Assembly: GCF_011440375.1 (NCBI RefSeq)
Contig: NZ_JAAOIR010000002.1
Location: 186,001-250,000, forward strand
Length of the DNA: 64,000 nt
Reading direction: 5' to 3'
Source of the DNA: Halorubellus sp. JP-L1
Lineage (GTDB): Archaea; Halobacteriota; Halobacteria; Halobacteriales; Natrialbaceae
In this document: piece by piece, positions 8,902 through 19,080 of the stretch
Layout: the number at the start of each line of letters is the position of its first letter
Position numbering within the stretch: position 1 is the stretch's first letter
Translations under genes and position numbers: made by a program
The notes under the pieces: model-generated
Seen by the model: the letters and a program-made list of their open reading frames with translations, nothing else
Told to the model about the DNA's origin: nothing
Databases searched by the model: none

Positions 8902-9513
8902 ATGCAACAGAGAGTTAATCGAAGAACCGCGCTGAAGGGCGCTGGTACCATCGCGACCGTCGGCGGCCTCGGCGCGCTCGGCATTCATGCGGCGCGGCCC
9001 GCGTCCGCGGCCGAATTGACGCTTCAAAGCATCGAACTCGGCGGCGTCGACAAGACAGTTGGGCCGAACGAGACCGTAACTGACATACGGCTTACGGGCG
9101 GGCTCACTGCGGAGTATAAATCGCAGGAAACTGCCGTTCGCCACATCACTGTTGGGGGCGGACTGAGATTCCAGGGTAAGAACTCCGGGGACATCATTCG
9201 AGATCGGAAGGAGTACACGGACGTTGCCCCCCACCAGGGTACCGTGCAGTCCGAAATGGATGTCTCGCTTCGCGAGGATGCGCAGTGGTTCGCCCAGACG
9301 GACATAAACCCCGACATAGGCAATTCCGTCGAATGGACGTTCAAACTCGACATGCACGTCTCTCTCAACGCCGCGCCGGATGGGGAGGGGGTGGATATAA
9401 TGGGCCAGGGGTACTCGGACACGGCGACCGTGAAGATTTCCCGCCCCATGACCGGCGAGACGTACATCGAGTTCAGCGGGCAGTACGAGTTCAGCATTGA
9501 GACTGACGAGTAG
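8902..9513 (+). CDS. Tat-exported protein of unknown function
   Basis: 203-aa protein with a twin-arginine signal (NRRTALKGAG at residues 6-15), a hydrophobic core and a likely processing site after ARPASA. The mature part is beta-rich, begins ELTLQSIELGGVDKTVGPNE and has no recognisable catalytic motif, Cys pair or lipobox. It is probably a secreted or surface-exposed domain. It stands alone between the PIN-like module and the integrase remnant and faces the same way as both. The family is not recognised. Confidence 0.75.
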   Translation: MQQRVNRRTALKGAGTIATVGGLGALGIHAARPASAAELTLQSIELGGVDKTVGPNETVTDIRLTGGLTAEYKSQETAVRHITVGGGLRFQGKNSGDIIRDRKEYTDVAPHQGTVQSEMDVSLREDAQWFAQTDINPDIGNSVEWTFKLDMHVSLNAAPDGEGVDIMGQGYSDTATVKISRPMTGETYIEFSGQYEFSIETDE

Positions 9514-9690
9514 AGCAGAACACTGCATTCATTCGTTTCAGATATTGGTCGTGTTCCGTGCTTGTACAGAAGCGTGAAGTCCGTCGACGGTCGCACTCGC
9601 GAACCCCGCGAACCTCGCCGCCTCAGCGAACCCGACCATCGCGCCGACAGAATGAAGTTTCGTGATTTTACGTAGGAACGCGAACCAACC

Positions 9691-10307
9691 ATGCGCACCG
9701 AACGGAACAAGGACGGCACCTGGAACGTCTGGATGACCCGCGACGAGTACCGAGAGATACCTCGGCACGCCGGTCGGGCCTCGAAGAAGTCGCCCTCTGA
9801 CTGATGGGCGACCGCGGGCTTCGCGTCGCCGAAGTCCTCGACGTCCGCCCGTGCGACGTCTCTCGCCGGAGCGACGGTCGGCACTACAAGCTCGAAGTCG
9901 TCGGCGGGAAAGACACCAGCGGCGAGTACGACGGCGGCAAGCACCGTGAGACGTGGGTCCCGCTCGACCTCGAGGCACACATCAACCGAATCGTAAACGC
10001 TGACGTAAACGAGATCGACGACCGTGACTGCCTCGTCGACAGGTCCCAGTGTACACTATAGAACTGGGTGGACGCCGCCGCCGCCCGAGCTGCCGACGAG
10101 AACGGCGATGATGACTACCGGCGCGTGAGTACACACTACCCCCGGCGGTGCTGGGCCAACCATCTGCTCGTCGAGGAGAACGTCAGTCCGCAGCTCGTCA
10201 TGGCACTCGGTGGGTAGAGTTCTTACGACGCTATTGAACCGTACCTTGGTGCATTCACTAAGGAGAACATCAATTCGTCGATGGTCAGCGATGACCCCTG
10301 GTATTCA
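9691..10307 (+). pseudogene. tyrosine recombinase (integrase), inactivated
   Basis: Remnant of a haloarchaeal XerC/phage-type integrase. It opens with MRTERNKDGTWNVWMTRDEY and shifts frame near 9795. It continues with GDRGLRVAEVLDVRP (catalytic Arg) and a VVGGKD strand (Lys), then meets TAG at 10059-10061. In the same frame follow STHYPRRCWANHLL (His-x-x-Arg box) and ALGG, a TAG at 10215-10217 where a Trp is expected, and SSYDAIEPYLGAF with the nucleophilic Tyr. One frameshift and two stops make it non-functional. It marks the neighbourhood as a former integrated element. Confidence 0.8.
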
Positions 10308-10538
10308 GGACCTCGTCGTCATGGTTGTTTTTACTCAGAAGATGCTCTTCCTACTAAACGAAACCTGCTCAATCATCCAGATAAAAAGGACAGTCCAAAA
10401 CCACATCGAATCCTCGCAGGATTCCTCTTTGGCTGTAGTTCAACAGTCCTCTTCGTCGGTGCGGATTTAGGAAAGACGCTACTCCACCGTATCCGGTTAC
10501 TACGCTTATGCGAGTGGAGGTCCAATTCTCTTGGCATT

Positions 10539-12557
10539 ATGGGTTACGTGTTCGAGACGAAGGTGAAGTTCGGCGATACGGGGGACGTCGTCGACTATCG
10601 CCGTGAGCAGATCGGGCGGCTCGATAAGTTCCGCGAGTACTTCGACGGCGCCGAAGAGGTGTTCGCAGTTACCTACAGTGACTCGCCGGAGACCTTACTG
10701 AAGATGCTCGGCGAGTTTGAGATTGGCCGGTTGGAGGTCGTCGTCGGCAACGTCGAAGACTACCGTGAGCAGCTCACCGATAAGCCGGCCCGGGCCGATC
10801 GGCTCGAACGGTTACGCAGCGACGGCCGGCTCGTCATCTACACCTGTCCTGGATGGGGTGTCCACACGAAGCTCTACCTCATCAAGCACGGGGGTGGGGA
10901 CTGGACGCTCATCGACACGTCAGCGAACCTGTCGAAGACGGGGTGGGGGCATCAGACCAACATGGCGACGGTGTACGAGACGGATGGGTCAACAGTCATC
11001 GACGAAGAGTTCCACGAGTCCTACGTGCTGCACCGTGACACGTATGGCGAGGAGTTCATGCAGGACTTGAGCGAGCGGTTGGAGGATGTTGAAGATGAAG
11101 AGGAGCGCGAGCAGATTATTGACAGTTGGGTGGATGGACGCTCAACGGCGAAGAGCGAGTCCGAGGAGTTGAATGAACGGTTCATGGACGAGGTCGACCA
11201 GTTCGTCAGCCATGAACTCGTCAAGGATGGTGAAGACGCGGACAAAACGATCGCCATCGGGGACGAAGGGGGCGGGGTTGATACGGAGTTCGGGATCTCG
11301 TTGCGAAACTTCGATTCAGGGTTCAAGAAAGACCTGATAGACGCGTCTCGGGAAACAGACATCACGGTCACCGATAATACGCTCCGTAGCACCGTGCGGG
11401 GCGTCTCGCAGTACTTCGAGCGACAGTATGGAATCCCGTCGATGTGGTTCAACGATGAGACAGGCGATCTCTTCCTGCAGACGGGCGACAGTGAGTTCCC
11501 CACGCGGATGTCTCTACCTGTACCTGAAAGTTCGGACGCCATCAACCGAGAACTTGCCAAACTAGAGGAGTACATCGAAACGGTTGACGAGTACGGCGAG
11601 ACGAACGCGCCGGAGGCGGTGAAGGCTCACCTCTTCGAGGGACTAATCTGGGTCTTCTGGGCGCCGTTCATCAACAAATACGCGAGTGTCTACCGGATGG
11701 CAGATATGAACCTCGATAAGAACTTACCTTACCTCTACATACATGGTGAGTCAGATGCAGGGAAGGGGACATTCCTCGAGTTTGCGCTCCAGAAGATTTC
11801 GAACGGGTCGGTCACTGCCAGCGAGGATGCGGACAAGGTGGGTGCAAAGTCCATCCAACAACTCCAGTACACGAACACGGTGTTTCCGTATGCGGTCGAC
11901 GACATTCCGAAACGGGATATTCACCGTTACACGACGCTACGGAACATGTGGAACAACAACTGGAGTTCTGACTGTGACTTTCCGGCAACTGCCTTCGTTA
12001 GCAACGACAAGCGCCCGAAGAAGTGGGTCCGGAACCGGTCGAAAGTTCTCCACTTCGATGTTGTGTTCCGCTCGACGAAACAAAGCGAGGCGGCAGTGGC
12101 GAAGCTGAAGCGCCGGGATAACATGACGTTCAACTGGTTTTCCACGCTAATGATCGAGTCAGAGGTGTCGATTGGCGACCACGATGACACTCTCCGTAAC
12201 GCACGAAACACTTTCGTCGAACTGTACAGGCGGGCCAACCGGGAATTGCCGGTGTACTTCCCGAGAGAGCCTGCCGATAAGGTATACAGTACAGGGCGGC
12301 GGCGGTGGCGGAACGCTTGGGAAGACTCGTTGTTCGAAGTCGAAGAGCGGCGCGGAGAGCTAGTGTGCACATTCCCGGAGCTCGAACGACCGGAACTCTA
12401 CCGGTACGAGAAGACAATCCCGACACGGCTGCGGGCGAACGTCGAGGGGAACCGCGTAGTGATTGGGGCCGGCCGTGAGGCGTTTGAGGACTGGTTAGAG
12501 GAAGACCTCACGCAACACTCTGGGCTGAGGGCACACGTCACAGAATTGTTCGGATGA
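10539..12557 (+). CDS. phospholipase-D-like nuclease / SF3-AAA+-like ATPase fusion protein
   Basis: 672-aa protein starting at ATG 10539 (MGYVFETKVKFGDTGD). The longer frame upstream is the tail of the integrase remnant. Residues 1-150 form a PLD-like domain: His109-x-Lys111 in VHTKLYLIKHG, then TSANLSKTGWG with Asn130, matching the HxK...GSxN layout of one PLD half-site. A Glu/Asp-rich linker spans about 185-255. The C-terminal half has Walker A GESDAGKGT (residues 403-411), a Walker-B-like FPYAVDDI (Asp454-Asp455) and a motif-C/sensor-1 strand ending Asn489 (FPATAFVSND), as in SF3 helicases and AAA+ proteins. A basic region follows. No primase domain is seen. Combining nuclease and ATPase in one chain next to an integrase remnant suggests DNA restriction or element defence (inference). 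Confidence 0.72.
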   Translation: MGYVFETKVKFGDTGDVVDYRREQIGRLDKFREYFDGAEEVFAVTYSDSPETLLKMLGEFEIGRLEVVVGNVEDYREQLTDKPARADRLERLRSDGRLVIYTCPGWGVHTKLYLIKHGGGDWTLIDTSANLSKTGWGHQTNMATVYETDGSTVIDEEFHESYVLHRDTYGEEFMQDLSERLEDVEDEEEREQIIDSWVDGRSTAKSESEELNERFMDEVDQFVSHELVKDGEDADKTIAIGDEGGGVDTEFGISLRNFDSGFKKDLIDASRETDITVTDNTLRSTVRGVSQYFERQYGIPSMWFNDETGDLFLQTGDSEFPTRMSLPVPESSDAINRELAKLEEYIETVDEYGETNAPEAVKAHLFEGLIWVFWAPFINKYASVYRMADMNLDKNLPYLYIHGESDAGKGTFLEFALQKISNGSVTASEDADKVGAKSIQQLQYTNTVFPYAVDDIPKRDIHRYTTLRNMWNNNWSSDCDFPATAFVSNDKRPKKWVRNRSKVLHFDVVFRSTKQSEAAVAKLKRRDNMTFNWFSTLMIESEVSIGDHDDTLRNARNTFVELYRRANRELPVYFPREPADKVYSTGRRRWRNAWEDSLFEVEERRGELVCTFPELERPELYRYEKTIPTRLRANVEGNRVVIGAGREAFEDWLEEDLTQHSGLRAHVTELFG

Positions 12558-12710
12558 AAATTGGGACGAACGAAGTTTGTTGAATTTCTGGAAATAGGTG
12601 CTTCGGGGGCACGACCTCTTTGATGAGACTCGGATTTGATTGAACAAGTTGGACTTGGTGTACTTCTAAGATGCTATCATTTGCCGGCGTGAACGGGAAC
12701 GCTGGTTTTG

Positions 12711-13397
12711 TTAGTCGTCGGCCTCGATTGCGGCACGTTCCGCTTCTTCGGCTTCCTCTTCTTCTCTTTCCTCGGATTCTTTTTTATCTTTGATCTTCTT
12801 CAGGCGGAAGATCTCCTCGCGCTCCTGCTCCTCGAGCTTCTGCTCGATGTACTCCTGGTTGTCGTAGAGCTCCGGGAGGAGCTTGAACTCGAGGGCGTTC
12901 ACGCGACGTTTCGTCGTCTCGATCTCCTTGAGCATCTTCTTCATCGCCGTCTCGACCTCGGCGGCGAGGATGATGGACTCGAGGAGGTCCTCGTACGCTT
13001 CCGCGGCCTCGTCGATGCGCGCCGACGTGCCGAGGACGCCGTACCCGCGCTCGTCGAGGCTCTTCTTGACCTTCGAGGACTCGATCTGGGGGACGACGAC
13101 GCCCATGATGTTGTTCGACTCCGTCGTGATCTCCGGGTGCTCCTTGAGCGCCGCGGCGGCACCGCGGACCGCGACGTCGCCCTCCATCGCGCGAGCCATG
13201 TTGATCTTCTTCTGGGCCGTCTGGTAGTCCTCCTCCAGCCCGCCGCGGACGTCCTGGGCCTTGTCGAGGATGTCCATGAACTCCATGATGAGGCCGTCGC
13301 GCTTCTGCTCCAGCGTGTCGTGGCCGCGCTCGGACAGCTCGATGCGGTCCTCGATCGCCATGAGGTTCTTCCGAGTGGGCTTGACGTCCTTGGCCAT
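12711..13397 (-). CDS. atpD: A-type ATP synthase subunit D
   Basis: Central-stalk subunit of the archaeal A1Ao ATP synthase, linking the A3B3 head to the rotor. Start taken at the ATG giving [20 protein letters not shown]; the longer frame upstream is not family-like. The N- and C-terminal helices are a long coiled coil with the conserved VKPTRKNL and [10 protein letters not shown] motifs. The 228-aa length is normal, and the tail is a charged Glu/Arg stretch. It is the last gene of the operon, separated from atpB by 235 bp rather than a few bases. Confidence 0.97.
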   Translation of the reverse strand: MAKDVKPTRKNLMAIEDRIELSERGHDTLEQKRDGLIMEFMDILDKAQDVRGGLEEDYQTAQKKINMARAMEGDVAVRGAAAALKEHPEITTESNNIMGVVVPQIESSKVKKSLDERGYGVLGTSARIDEAAEAYEDLLESIILAAEVETAMKKMLKEIETTKRRVNALEFKLLPELYDNQEYIEQKLEEQEREEIFRLKKIKDKKESEEREEEEAEEAERAAIEADD

Positions 13398-13480
13398 TAG
13401 GTGAGGATTGCGGAGCCAGCCGGTTAACCCTTTACGATTGTTCCGTGCGCGAACGCACGATGACCGCGCTGGCGGCCGTC

Positions 13481-13548
13481 CCAGCGGGAGCGTTGTCGTG
13501 CCCGGCGACCGTTCCAACCGGGAGCGTGGTCGTGCCCGGCGACCGATC
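13481..13548. repeat. 34-bp tandem duplication downstream of atpB
   Basis: Two 34-bp copies (13481-13514 and 13515-13548) share gggagcg.tgtcgtgcccggcgaccg with few mismatches, and a trace of a third copy follows. They sit in the only large gap between atpB and atpD, about 85 bp past the atpB stop. Confidence 0.75.
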
Positions 13549-13632
13549 CAGCGCGGAACCAGTTCGCGGGTCGAATCGACGCGTCGCTCGTCGACCTCGC
13601 GTCAGCCAGCGCGAAAAGGGAAGTCGGAGCCG

Positions 13633-15051
13633 CTAGTCGGCGGCGACTTCTTCGCCGACGTCTTCCTTGTAGTACTCGTCGATGAGCTCCTCGTCGACGC
13701 GGTTCAGCTGGTCGCTCGGAAGCATCGAGAGGAGGTCCCACCCGATGTCGAGCGTCTCGTCGATGGAGCGGTCCGTGTCGAAGTCCTGGTCGACGAACTC
13801 CGCCTCGAAGCGGTCCGCGAAGTCCAGGTACTTGTTGTCGAGGTCGCTGAGCGCCTCCCGGCCGACGATGTTCACGAGGTCGCGGAGGTCCTCGCCCTCC
13901 GCGTACGCCGCGTACATCTGGTCGGAGACGTCCGCGTGGTCCTCGCGCGTGAAGCCCTCGCCGATCCCGTCGTCCATCAGTCGCGACAGACTCGGCAGGA
14001 CGTTCACCGGCGGCTTCAATCCCTGACTGTTCAGGTCGCGGTCCATCACGATCTGGCCCTCCGTGATGTACCCCGTCAGGTCCGGGATCGGGTGCGTGTC
14101 GTCGTCGCCGGGCATCGTCAGGATCGGGATCTGCGTGATCGAGCCCTCGACGCCCTTGATGCGACCCGCACGCTCGTAGATCTGCGCCAGGTCCGTGTAC
14201 ATGTACCCGGGGTAGCCACGGCGACCCGGGACCTCCTCGCGCGCCGCACCGATCTCGCGCAGCGCCTCACAGTAGTTCGTCATGTCCGTGAGGATCACGA
14301 GCGTGTGATAGCCGTGCTCGAACGCGAGGTACTCCGCGGTCGTCAACGCGAGTCGCGGCGTGACCGTCCGCTCGACTGCGGGGTCGTCCGCGAGGTTCAT
14401 GAAGACCACCGAGCGCTCGAGTGCGCCCGTGCGCTCGAAGTCGGCCATGAACTCGTTGGCCTCCTCCTGCGTGATCCCCATCGCGCCGAAGATCACCGCG
14501 AACTCCGACTCCTCGTCGTCGCCGTCGCCACCCTCGGACTCCTCCGGGACCGTCGCCTGGCGCGCGATCTGCAAGGCGAGGTCGTTGTGCGGCAGCCCCG
14601 ACCCGGAGAAGATCGGGAGCTTCTGGCCGCGAACGAGCGTGTTCATCCCGTCGATGCCCGAGACGCCCGTCTGGATGAACTCCTCGGGGTACTCGCGAGC
14701 GTACGGGTTGATCGCCTCGCCGACGATGTCCCGGCGCTCCTCCGGAACGATGTCGGGACCGCCGTCGATCGGGTTCCCCGACCCGTCAAGTACCCGCCCG
14801 AGGAGGTCCTCGGTGACGGGCATCTTCATCGTCTCGCCCAGGAAGCGGACGGACGAATCCATGTCGATACCTGACGTCCCCTCGAAGACCTGAATCGCGA
14901 CCAGGCCCTTGTTGGATTCCAGCACCTGGCCACGACGCGTGTCGCCGTTGGGCGTCTCGATCTCGACGATCTCGTCGTACCCGATGTCTTCGTCGACCTC
15001 GGCGAACACGAGCGGCCCCGAGATCTCCGTAATCGTTTGATATTCCTTCAT
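13633..15051 (-). CDS. atpB: A-type ATP synthase subunit B
   Basis: Non-catalytic nucleotide-binding subunit of the A1 head, alternating with subunit A. The 472-aa protein starts [20 protein letters not shown]. The catalytic P-loop is degenerate ([18 protein letters not shown] in place of GxxxxGKT), as expected for subunit B. The beta-barrel (1-75), central RecA-like domain and C-terminal helices are all present. ATG lies 3 nt past the atpA stop, so they are co-transcribed. A tandem repeat lies downstream of its stop. Confidence 0.98.
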   Translation of the reverse strand: MKEYQTITEISGPLVFAEVDEDIGYDEIVEIETPNGDTRRGQVLESNKGLVAIQVFEGTSGIDMDSSVRFLGETMKMPVTEDLLGRVLDGSGNPIDGGPDIVPEERRDIVGEAINPYAREYPEEFIQTGVSGIDGMNTLVRGQKLPIFSGSGLPHNDLALQIARQATVPEESEGGDGDDEESEFAVIFGAMGITQEEANEFMADFERTGALERSVVFMNLADDPAVERTVTPRLALTTAEYLAFEHGYHTLVILTDMTNYCEALREIGAAREEVPGRRGYPGYMYTDLAQIYERAGRIKGVEGSITQIPILTMPGDDDTHPIPDLTGYITEGQIVMDRDLNSQGLKPPVNVLPSLSRLMDDGIGEGFTREDHADVSDQMYAAYAEGEDLRDLVNIVGREALSDLDNKYLDFADRFEAEFVDQDFDTDRSIDETLDIGWDLLSMLPSDQLNRVDEELIDEYYKEDVGEEVAAD

Positions 15052-15053
15052 CG

Positions 15054-16820
15054 TCAGTAGAGCTCACGCAGCTGGTTCGTGATGGAGGATTCGAGGTCGT
15101 CGACGAACTCGGGGACCTCGTCGTCCTCCGTCGATGCGATGCGGTTCAGCTTCGGTGCCGCCTCGATGTTCTGGATCTCCTCGACCGGCACACCCGCGTC
15201 CAGCGCCTCCGACGCCTCGTCGTTGAAGTGCTTGATCGCCTGCAGGATGCGGTAGGTCTTCTCAGGCGGACAGTACTGGTCCACCTCGATGAACGCGTTC
15301 TGCTGGAGCCACGCCTCGCGAAGGTAGCGCGCGACCTCGAGGATCAAGCGCTGGTCCTCCGGTAAAGCGTCTTTCCCGACGAGCTGGACGATCTCCTGGA
15401 GCTCGCCCTCTTCGTCGAGGATGTCGACCGCCCACTGGCGGATCTCCGGGAAGTCCTCGGCGACGTTCTCTCGGTACCACGGGTCGAGCTGGTCCTTGTA
15501 CAGCGAGTAGGACTCGTCCCAGTTGATCGCCGGGAAGTGCCGGCGCTCGGCCAGGTCGGCGTCGAGCGCCCAGAACGTCTTCACGATGCGCAGCGTGTTC
15601 TGGGTGACCGGCTCCGAGAAGTCCCCGCCGGGCGGGGAGACGGCGCCGATGACCGAGATGGAGCCCTCGGTGCCGTTGACGTTCTCGAAGTAGCCGGCGC
15701 GCTCGTAGAACTGACTGAGGCGCGCGGCGAGGTACGCCGGGTACCCCTCCTCGCCGGGCATCTCCTCGAGACGCGAGGAGATCTCGCGCATCGCCTCCGC
15801 CCACCGCGAGGTGGAGTCCGCCATCAGCGCGACGTCGTACCCCATGTCGCGGTAGAACTCCGCGATCGTGATCCCGGTGTACACGCAGGATTCGCGTGCC
15901 GCCACCGGCATGTTCGACGTGTTCGCGATGAGGCACGTACGTGCCATGAGGGCGTTCCCCGTCTGCGGGTCCGGGAGCTCCGGGAAGTCGTCGATGACCT
16001 CCGTCATCTCGTTGCCGCGCTCGCCGCAGCCGATGTAGACGACGATGTCCGCGTCGGAGAACTTCGCCAGACTCTGCTGCGTGACGGTCTTCCCGGACCC
16101 GAACGGCCCCGGGATCGCCGCCGTCCCGCCCTTCGCGAGCGGGAACAGGCCGTCGAGGATGCGCTGGCCCGACACCAGCGGCGTCGTCGGCGTCTGCTTG
16201 TCGCCAGCCGGCCGAGCCTCGCGGACCGGCCACTCCTGGCGCATCTGGACCGCCTCGCCCGAGGACAGCTCCGCGACAGGTTCCTCGACCGTGAAGTTCC
16301 CCGCCTCGATCGACGTCACCTCGCCGCCCTCATAGTCCGGCGGGACCATGACCTTGTGCTCGATCGTCACCGTCTCGTCGACGACACCGATCACGTCACC
16401 GGACTCGACCTCGTCGCCTTCCTCGACGGTCGGCTCGAACTCCCAGGTCTTCTCCAGGTCGATCCCCGGCGCGTCGACACCACGGTCGAGGAACGCCGAG
16501 TTCATCTTCTCCTCGAGCACGTCCAGCGGCCGCTGCACACCGTCGTAGATGGTGTCCAGCATCCCCGGCCCGAGGTCGACGCTCAGCGGCTCGCCCGTGT
16601 TCTCGACGGGCTCGCCGGGCGCGACCGCGGACGTCTCCTCGTACACCTGGATGGTGTACAGGTTCCCTTCGATCTCGATGACCTCGCCCATCAGTCCTTC
16701 GTCGCCCACGTAGACGACGTCGTTCATCCGGGCACCGAGGTCCGTGGCGGTCACGACCGGACCGCTCACGCTCTCGATCTGGCCGTCCTCGCGGACGTCA
16801 GTATCTGTTGCTTGGCTCAT
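15054..16820 (-). CDS. atpA: A-type ATP synthase subunit A (catalytic)
   Basis: Catalytic subunit of the A1 head. 588 aa with the N-terminal barrel, the non-homologous bulge domain typical of A/V-type A subunits (about 110-185) and the archaeal P-loop GPFGSGKT at residues 238-245. [13 protein letters not shown] and [19 protein letters not shown] are also recognisable. No intein interrupts the P-loop region, a common insertion site in archaeal and yeast homologues. It starts 7 nt after the atpF stop. Confidence 0.99.
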   Translation of the reverse strand: MSQATDTDVREDGQIESVSGPVVTATDLGARMNDVVYVGDEGLMGEVIEIEGNLYTIQVYEETSAVAPGEPVENTGEPLSVDLGPGMLDTIYDGVQRPLDVLEEKMNSAFLDRGVDAPGIDLEKTWEFEPTVEEGDEVESGDVIGVVDETVTIEHKVMVPPDYEGGEVTSIEAGNFTVEEPVAELSSGEAVQMRQEWPVREARPAGDKQTPTTPLVSGQRILDGLFPLAKGGTAAIPGPFGSGKTVTQQSLAKFSDADIVVYIGCGERGNEMTEVIDDFPELPDPQTGNALMARTCLIANTSNMPVAARESCVYTGITIAEFYRDMGYDVALMADSTSRWAEAMREISSRLEEMPGEEGYPAYLAARLSQFYERAGYFENVNGTEGSISVIGAVSPPGGDFSEPVTQNTLRIVKTFWALDADLAERRHFPAINWDESYSLYKDQLDPWYRENVAEDFPEIRQWAVDILDEEGELQEIVQLVGKDALPEDQRLILEVARYLREAWLQQNAFIEVDQYCPPEKTYRILQAIKHFNDEASEALDAGVPVEEIQNIEAAPKLNRIASTEDDEVPEFVDDLESSITNQLRELY

Positions 16821-16826
16821 TATCGA

Positions 16827-17147
16827 TTAGTCCTCGTCCATCAGGTCGATACCGATCGCTCGCTTGATCTGATCGCGCAGTCCGCTCGACCCCGCACCGC
16901 CGCCGAGCGTCACGAACGTCGGTTCGATGCTCGTATCCACGATACTCCGCGGCTCCCGCGACAACAGCGCCACGTCGTCGTCGTGCATCACGACGATCCC
17001 GACGTCCTCGTCGCGAGCGACCTCGCGAACGGCGTCGTCCAGCGCATCGGCGTCCTCGCTCTCCACGTTGTGGAACTTCCGGACGCCAGCGAGCCTGAAG
17101 CCGGTGGTGAAGTCCGGACTCCCGATGACGGCGATCTCCTGACTCAT
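16827..17147 (-). CDS. atpF: A-type ATP synthase subunit F
   Basis: Small regulatory subunit on the central stalk. 106 aa, starting MSQEIAVIGSPDFTTGFRLA, with the typical GxPDFTTGFRLAG pattern. Its ATG overlaps the atpC stop by 4 nt, and atpA follows after 6 nt. Position and length are standard. Confidence 0.96.
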   Translation of the reverse strand: MSQEIAVIGSPDFTTGFRLAGVRKFHNVESEDADALDDAVREVARDEDVGIVVMHDDDVALLSREPRSIVDTSIEPTFVTLGGGAGSSGLRDQIKRAIGIDLMDED

Positions 17148-18199
17148 ATCGTGACCAGCTCCTGTTCGATCTCGTCCTCGTCCAGTCCAGCCTCTCGGCC
17201 GCGCGCGATCGCACGGATGTTGTCCACTTCGCGCTCCTTCGCGATGACGTACGCCAGCACCGGCGAGATCGATATCGGGTGGACGTGCGAGAGACTGTCC
17301 GCGTACTCCTGGAGCGCCGCGTCCAGCGCACGCTCGAAGCCGATGAGGCTATCCGCGTCCTCGAGCTCCGCGAGCGCCGGCCCGATGTCGTCGCCGTACT
17401 CGCTCTCGCGGATGCGGGCGACGAGCTCGCTCCGGTTCGACACGAGCCCGGAGAGCTCGCCGCGCGAGAACAGCACGCCGCCCTCGATGAAGTACGCCTC
17501 GGGGTCGAGGTCGGTACCGCTGCGCGCGAGCCGGAGCGCGTTCCGCGCGTTCCGGAAGTCGATCTCGGCCTGCATGAACTCCGCGTACAGCGCGAGCGGA
17601 CTGTCGGGCTCGTACGAGCCGATCTCGTCGAGCAAGTGCTCGTAGAACGCGCGGTCGACCGCGTTCTCCAGAGGGACGAGGACGTCCGTCTCCTCGTACT
17701 CTGGGAACGCCGCCCGCATGCCGTCCTCGAAGATGGTGCCGTCGAGCAGTTCGACGACGCCCTCGATGGACTGGGCCTCCAGGAGCCGGTCGAGGAAGCG
17801 CTCGTCGAACTCGCCGGCCCGGATCAGGTCGGACTCGATCTCCTCGCGCGACGCACCCGAGTACAGGCCGCGAAGCACCGTCTTCACGTTCCAGACGTCG
17901 AACTTCCGGAGGTACGCCGCGATCTGATCGTAGAGCCGACCGCCGGCCCAGTCCAGGACGTCCTCGAAGTTCTCCGCGAGATTCCGGTTCAGCGCGTACT
18001 CGATGAGGTCCACGCCACTGTAGCGCGACCCGAGCGCGTTCATCTCCGTCTCGTACTCGGACTCCTCCATGTACCGGGAGATCTCGCCCGGACCCATCCG
18101 AACGAGCTTCCGGTAGTCCTCGTCGTCGAAGAGCTTCGCACGGCGGGCCCGGATCCGCGCGTTCACGTACTCCGGATTGGCTCCCTGTGCGCTGCTCAT
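17144..18199 (-). CDS. atpC: A-type ATP synthase subunit C
   Basis: Funnel-shaped subunit (V-type d homologue) that joins the central stalk to the c-ring. 351 aa and mostly helical, with the repeated YAEF/LARSG pattern of the family and the N-terminal NARIRARRAKLFDDEDYRKL. It overlaps atpE upstream and atpF downstream by 4 nt each, a tight translational array. Confidence 0.96.
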   Translation of the reverse strand: MSSAQGANPEYVNARIRARRAKLFDDEDYRKLVRMGPGEISRYMEESEYETEMNALGSRYSGVDLIEYALNRNLAENFEDVLDWAGGRLYDQIAAYLRKFDVWNVKTVLRGLYSGASREEIESDLIRAGEFDERFLDRLLEAQSIEGVVELLDGTIFEDGMRAAFPEYEETDVLVPLENAVDRAFYEHLLDEIGSYEPDSPLALYAEFMQAEIDFRNARNALRLARSGTDLDPEAYFIEGGVLFSRGELSGLVSNRSELVARIRESEYGDDIGPALAELEDADSLIGFERALDAALQEYADSLSHVHPISISPVLAYVIAKEREVDNIRAIARGREAGLDEDEIEQELVTI

Positions 18200-18783
18200 T
18201 CTTCCTCTTCGAACAGTTGGTTACTGATCTCCTTGAGGTTGTCCTCCCAGACGTCCTCGAGGAGCGAATCGAACGTGTTGTTCACGCGAACCCGACTCTC
18301 CTCGGCTTCCACGACCACGCCACCGAGGCACTCGTGCGTGCCGGCGACGGCGTAGCCGTCGTAGTCCGCGACGACGTCCTCGAGGAGCTCCTGGTCGTCC
18401 TCGCGACCGTAGACGCTCACGGCCGCTCCGTCGTCGAACTCGACGCTCGCCGCGTCCAGCAACGCGGTCGTGAGCTCCGTGCGCTGCTCGCCCTCCATCG
18501 TCGCGAGCTCGGACTCGACGCGCTCGCGGACGTCCTGGAGGACGTCCCGTCGCGCCTCGAGACGCATCTGCTTGGCCTCGAGCTTCGCGCTGGAGAGCTT
18601 CTGTTCTCGCTCCTGTTCGACCGTTCGCTCCGCCGCGCGCTCTGCCTCCTCGATCGTCTCCTCGGCGTCCGTCTCGGCCTGCTCGACGATCTCGTCGGCT
18701 CGTTCGTCGCCGTCCGCTCGTATCTCTTCCGCACGCGCGCGGGCTTCGTCCCGGATGTCCTCAACGACTGTATCCAGACTCAT
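18196..18783 (-). CDS. atpE: A-type ATP synthase subunit E
   Basis: Peripheral-stalk subunit that pairs with subunit H. 195 aa; residues 1-90 are a long Glu/Arg-rich coiled coil and the C-terminal 100 residues form the globular head (VVADYDGYAVAGTHECLGGV). It starts 21 nt after the atpK stop and overlaps atpC by 4 nt. Confidence 0.95.
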   Translation of the reverse strand: MSLDTVVEDIRDEARARAEEIRADGDERADEIVEQAETDAEETIEEAERAAERTVEQEREQKLSSAKLEAKQMRLEARRDVLQDVRERVESELATMEGEQRTELTTALLDAASVEFDDGAAVSVYGREDDQELLEDVVADYDGYAVAGTHECLGGVVVEAEESRVRVNNTFDSLLEDVWEDNLKEISNQLFEEEE

Positions 18784-18804
18784 TGTGGAAAACGAAGCGG
18801 TTGA

Positions 18805-19080
18805 TTACCCGACGAACAGCGGGACGAGCGCCAGGATGACGAGCGTCTCGGGCAGGACCGTCATCAGGATGGCGATACCTGTGGAGATCGAGTCCTCGGC
18901 GAGCGCGCCGATGGCGGCTGCGCCGATCCCACGCTCGGCGTACCCGGAGCCGAGTGCGGCGAGACCGATGCCGATCGCGGCAGCGGCGGGCTTTTCGAGC
19001 GCGGGCGAGGAAGCGGCCTGCGTCCCGTCGTTCTGTAGTGCAACACCGAGACTGAGTACGTGTTCTGCGAGTTCCATCAT
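18805..19080 (-). CDS. atpK: A-type ATP synthase proteolipid subunit K (c-ring)
   Basis: Membrane c-ring subunit. The 91-aa chain carries two transmembrane helices joined by a short loop (GYAERGIGAAAIG). The proton- or cation-carrying Glu lies in MTVLPETLVILALV. A short N-terminal segment precedes the first helix. It is separated from atpI by 263 bp, the largest gap in the operon. Confidence 0.96.
   Translation of the reverse strand: MMELAEHVLSLGVALQNDGTQAASSPALEKPAAAAIGIGLAALGSGYAERGIGAAAIGALAEDSISTGIAILMTVLPETLVILALVPLFVG

Noticed and set aside
5742-10217. Read-through of TAG (all three in-frame stops in the broken genes are amber), for example pyrrolysine
   Set aside because: The same genes also carry frameshifts, one amber replaces an expected Trp by a single base change, and TAG is used as a normal stop (for example rbkR).
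10281-10538. N-terminal extension of the PLD-ATPase protein
   Set aside because: These codons are the in-frame tail of the integrase remnant and a gene-poor spacer; the family-like sequence begins at the ATG at 10539.
13408-14874. Long plus-strand frame opposite atpB
   Set aside because: Antisense shadow of atpB; His/Arg/Val/Leu-rich low-complexity product.
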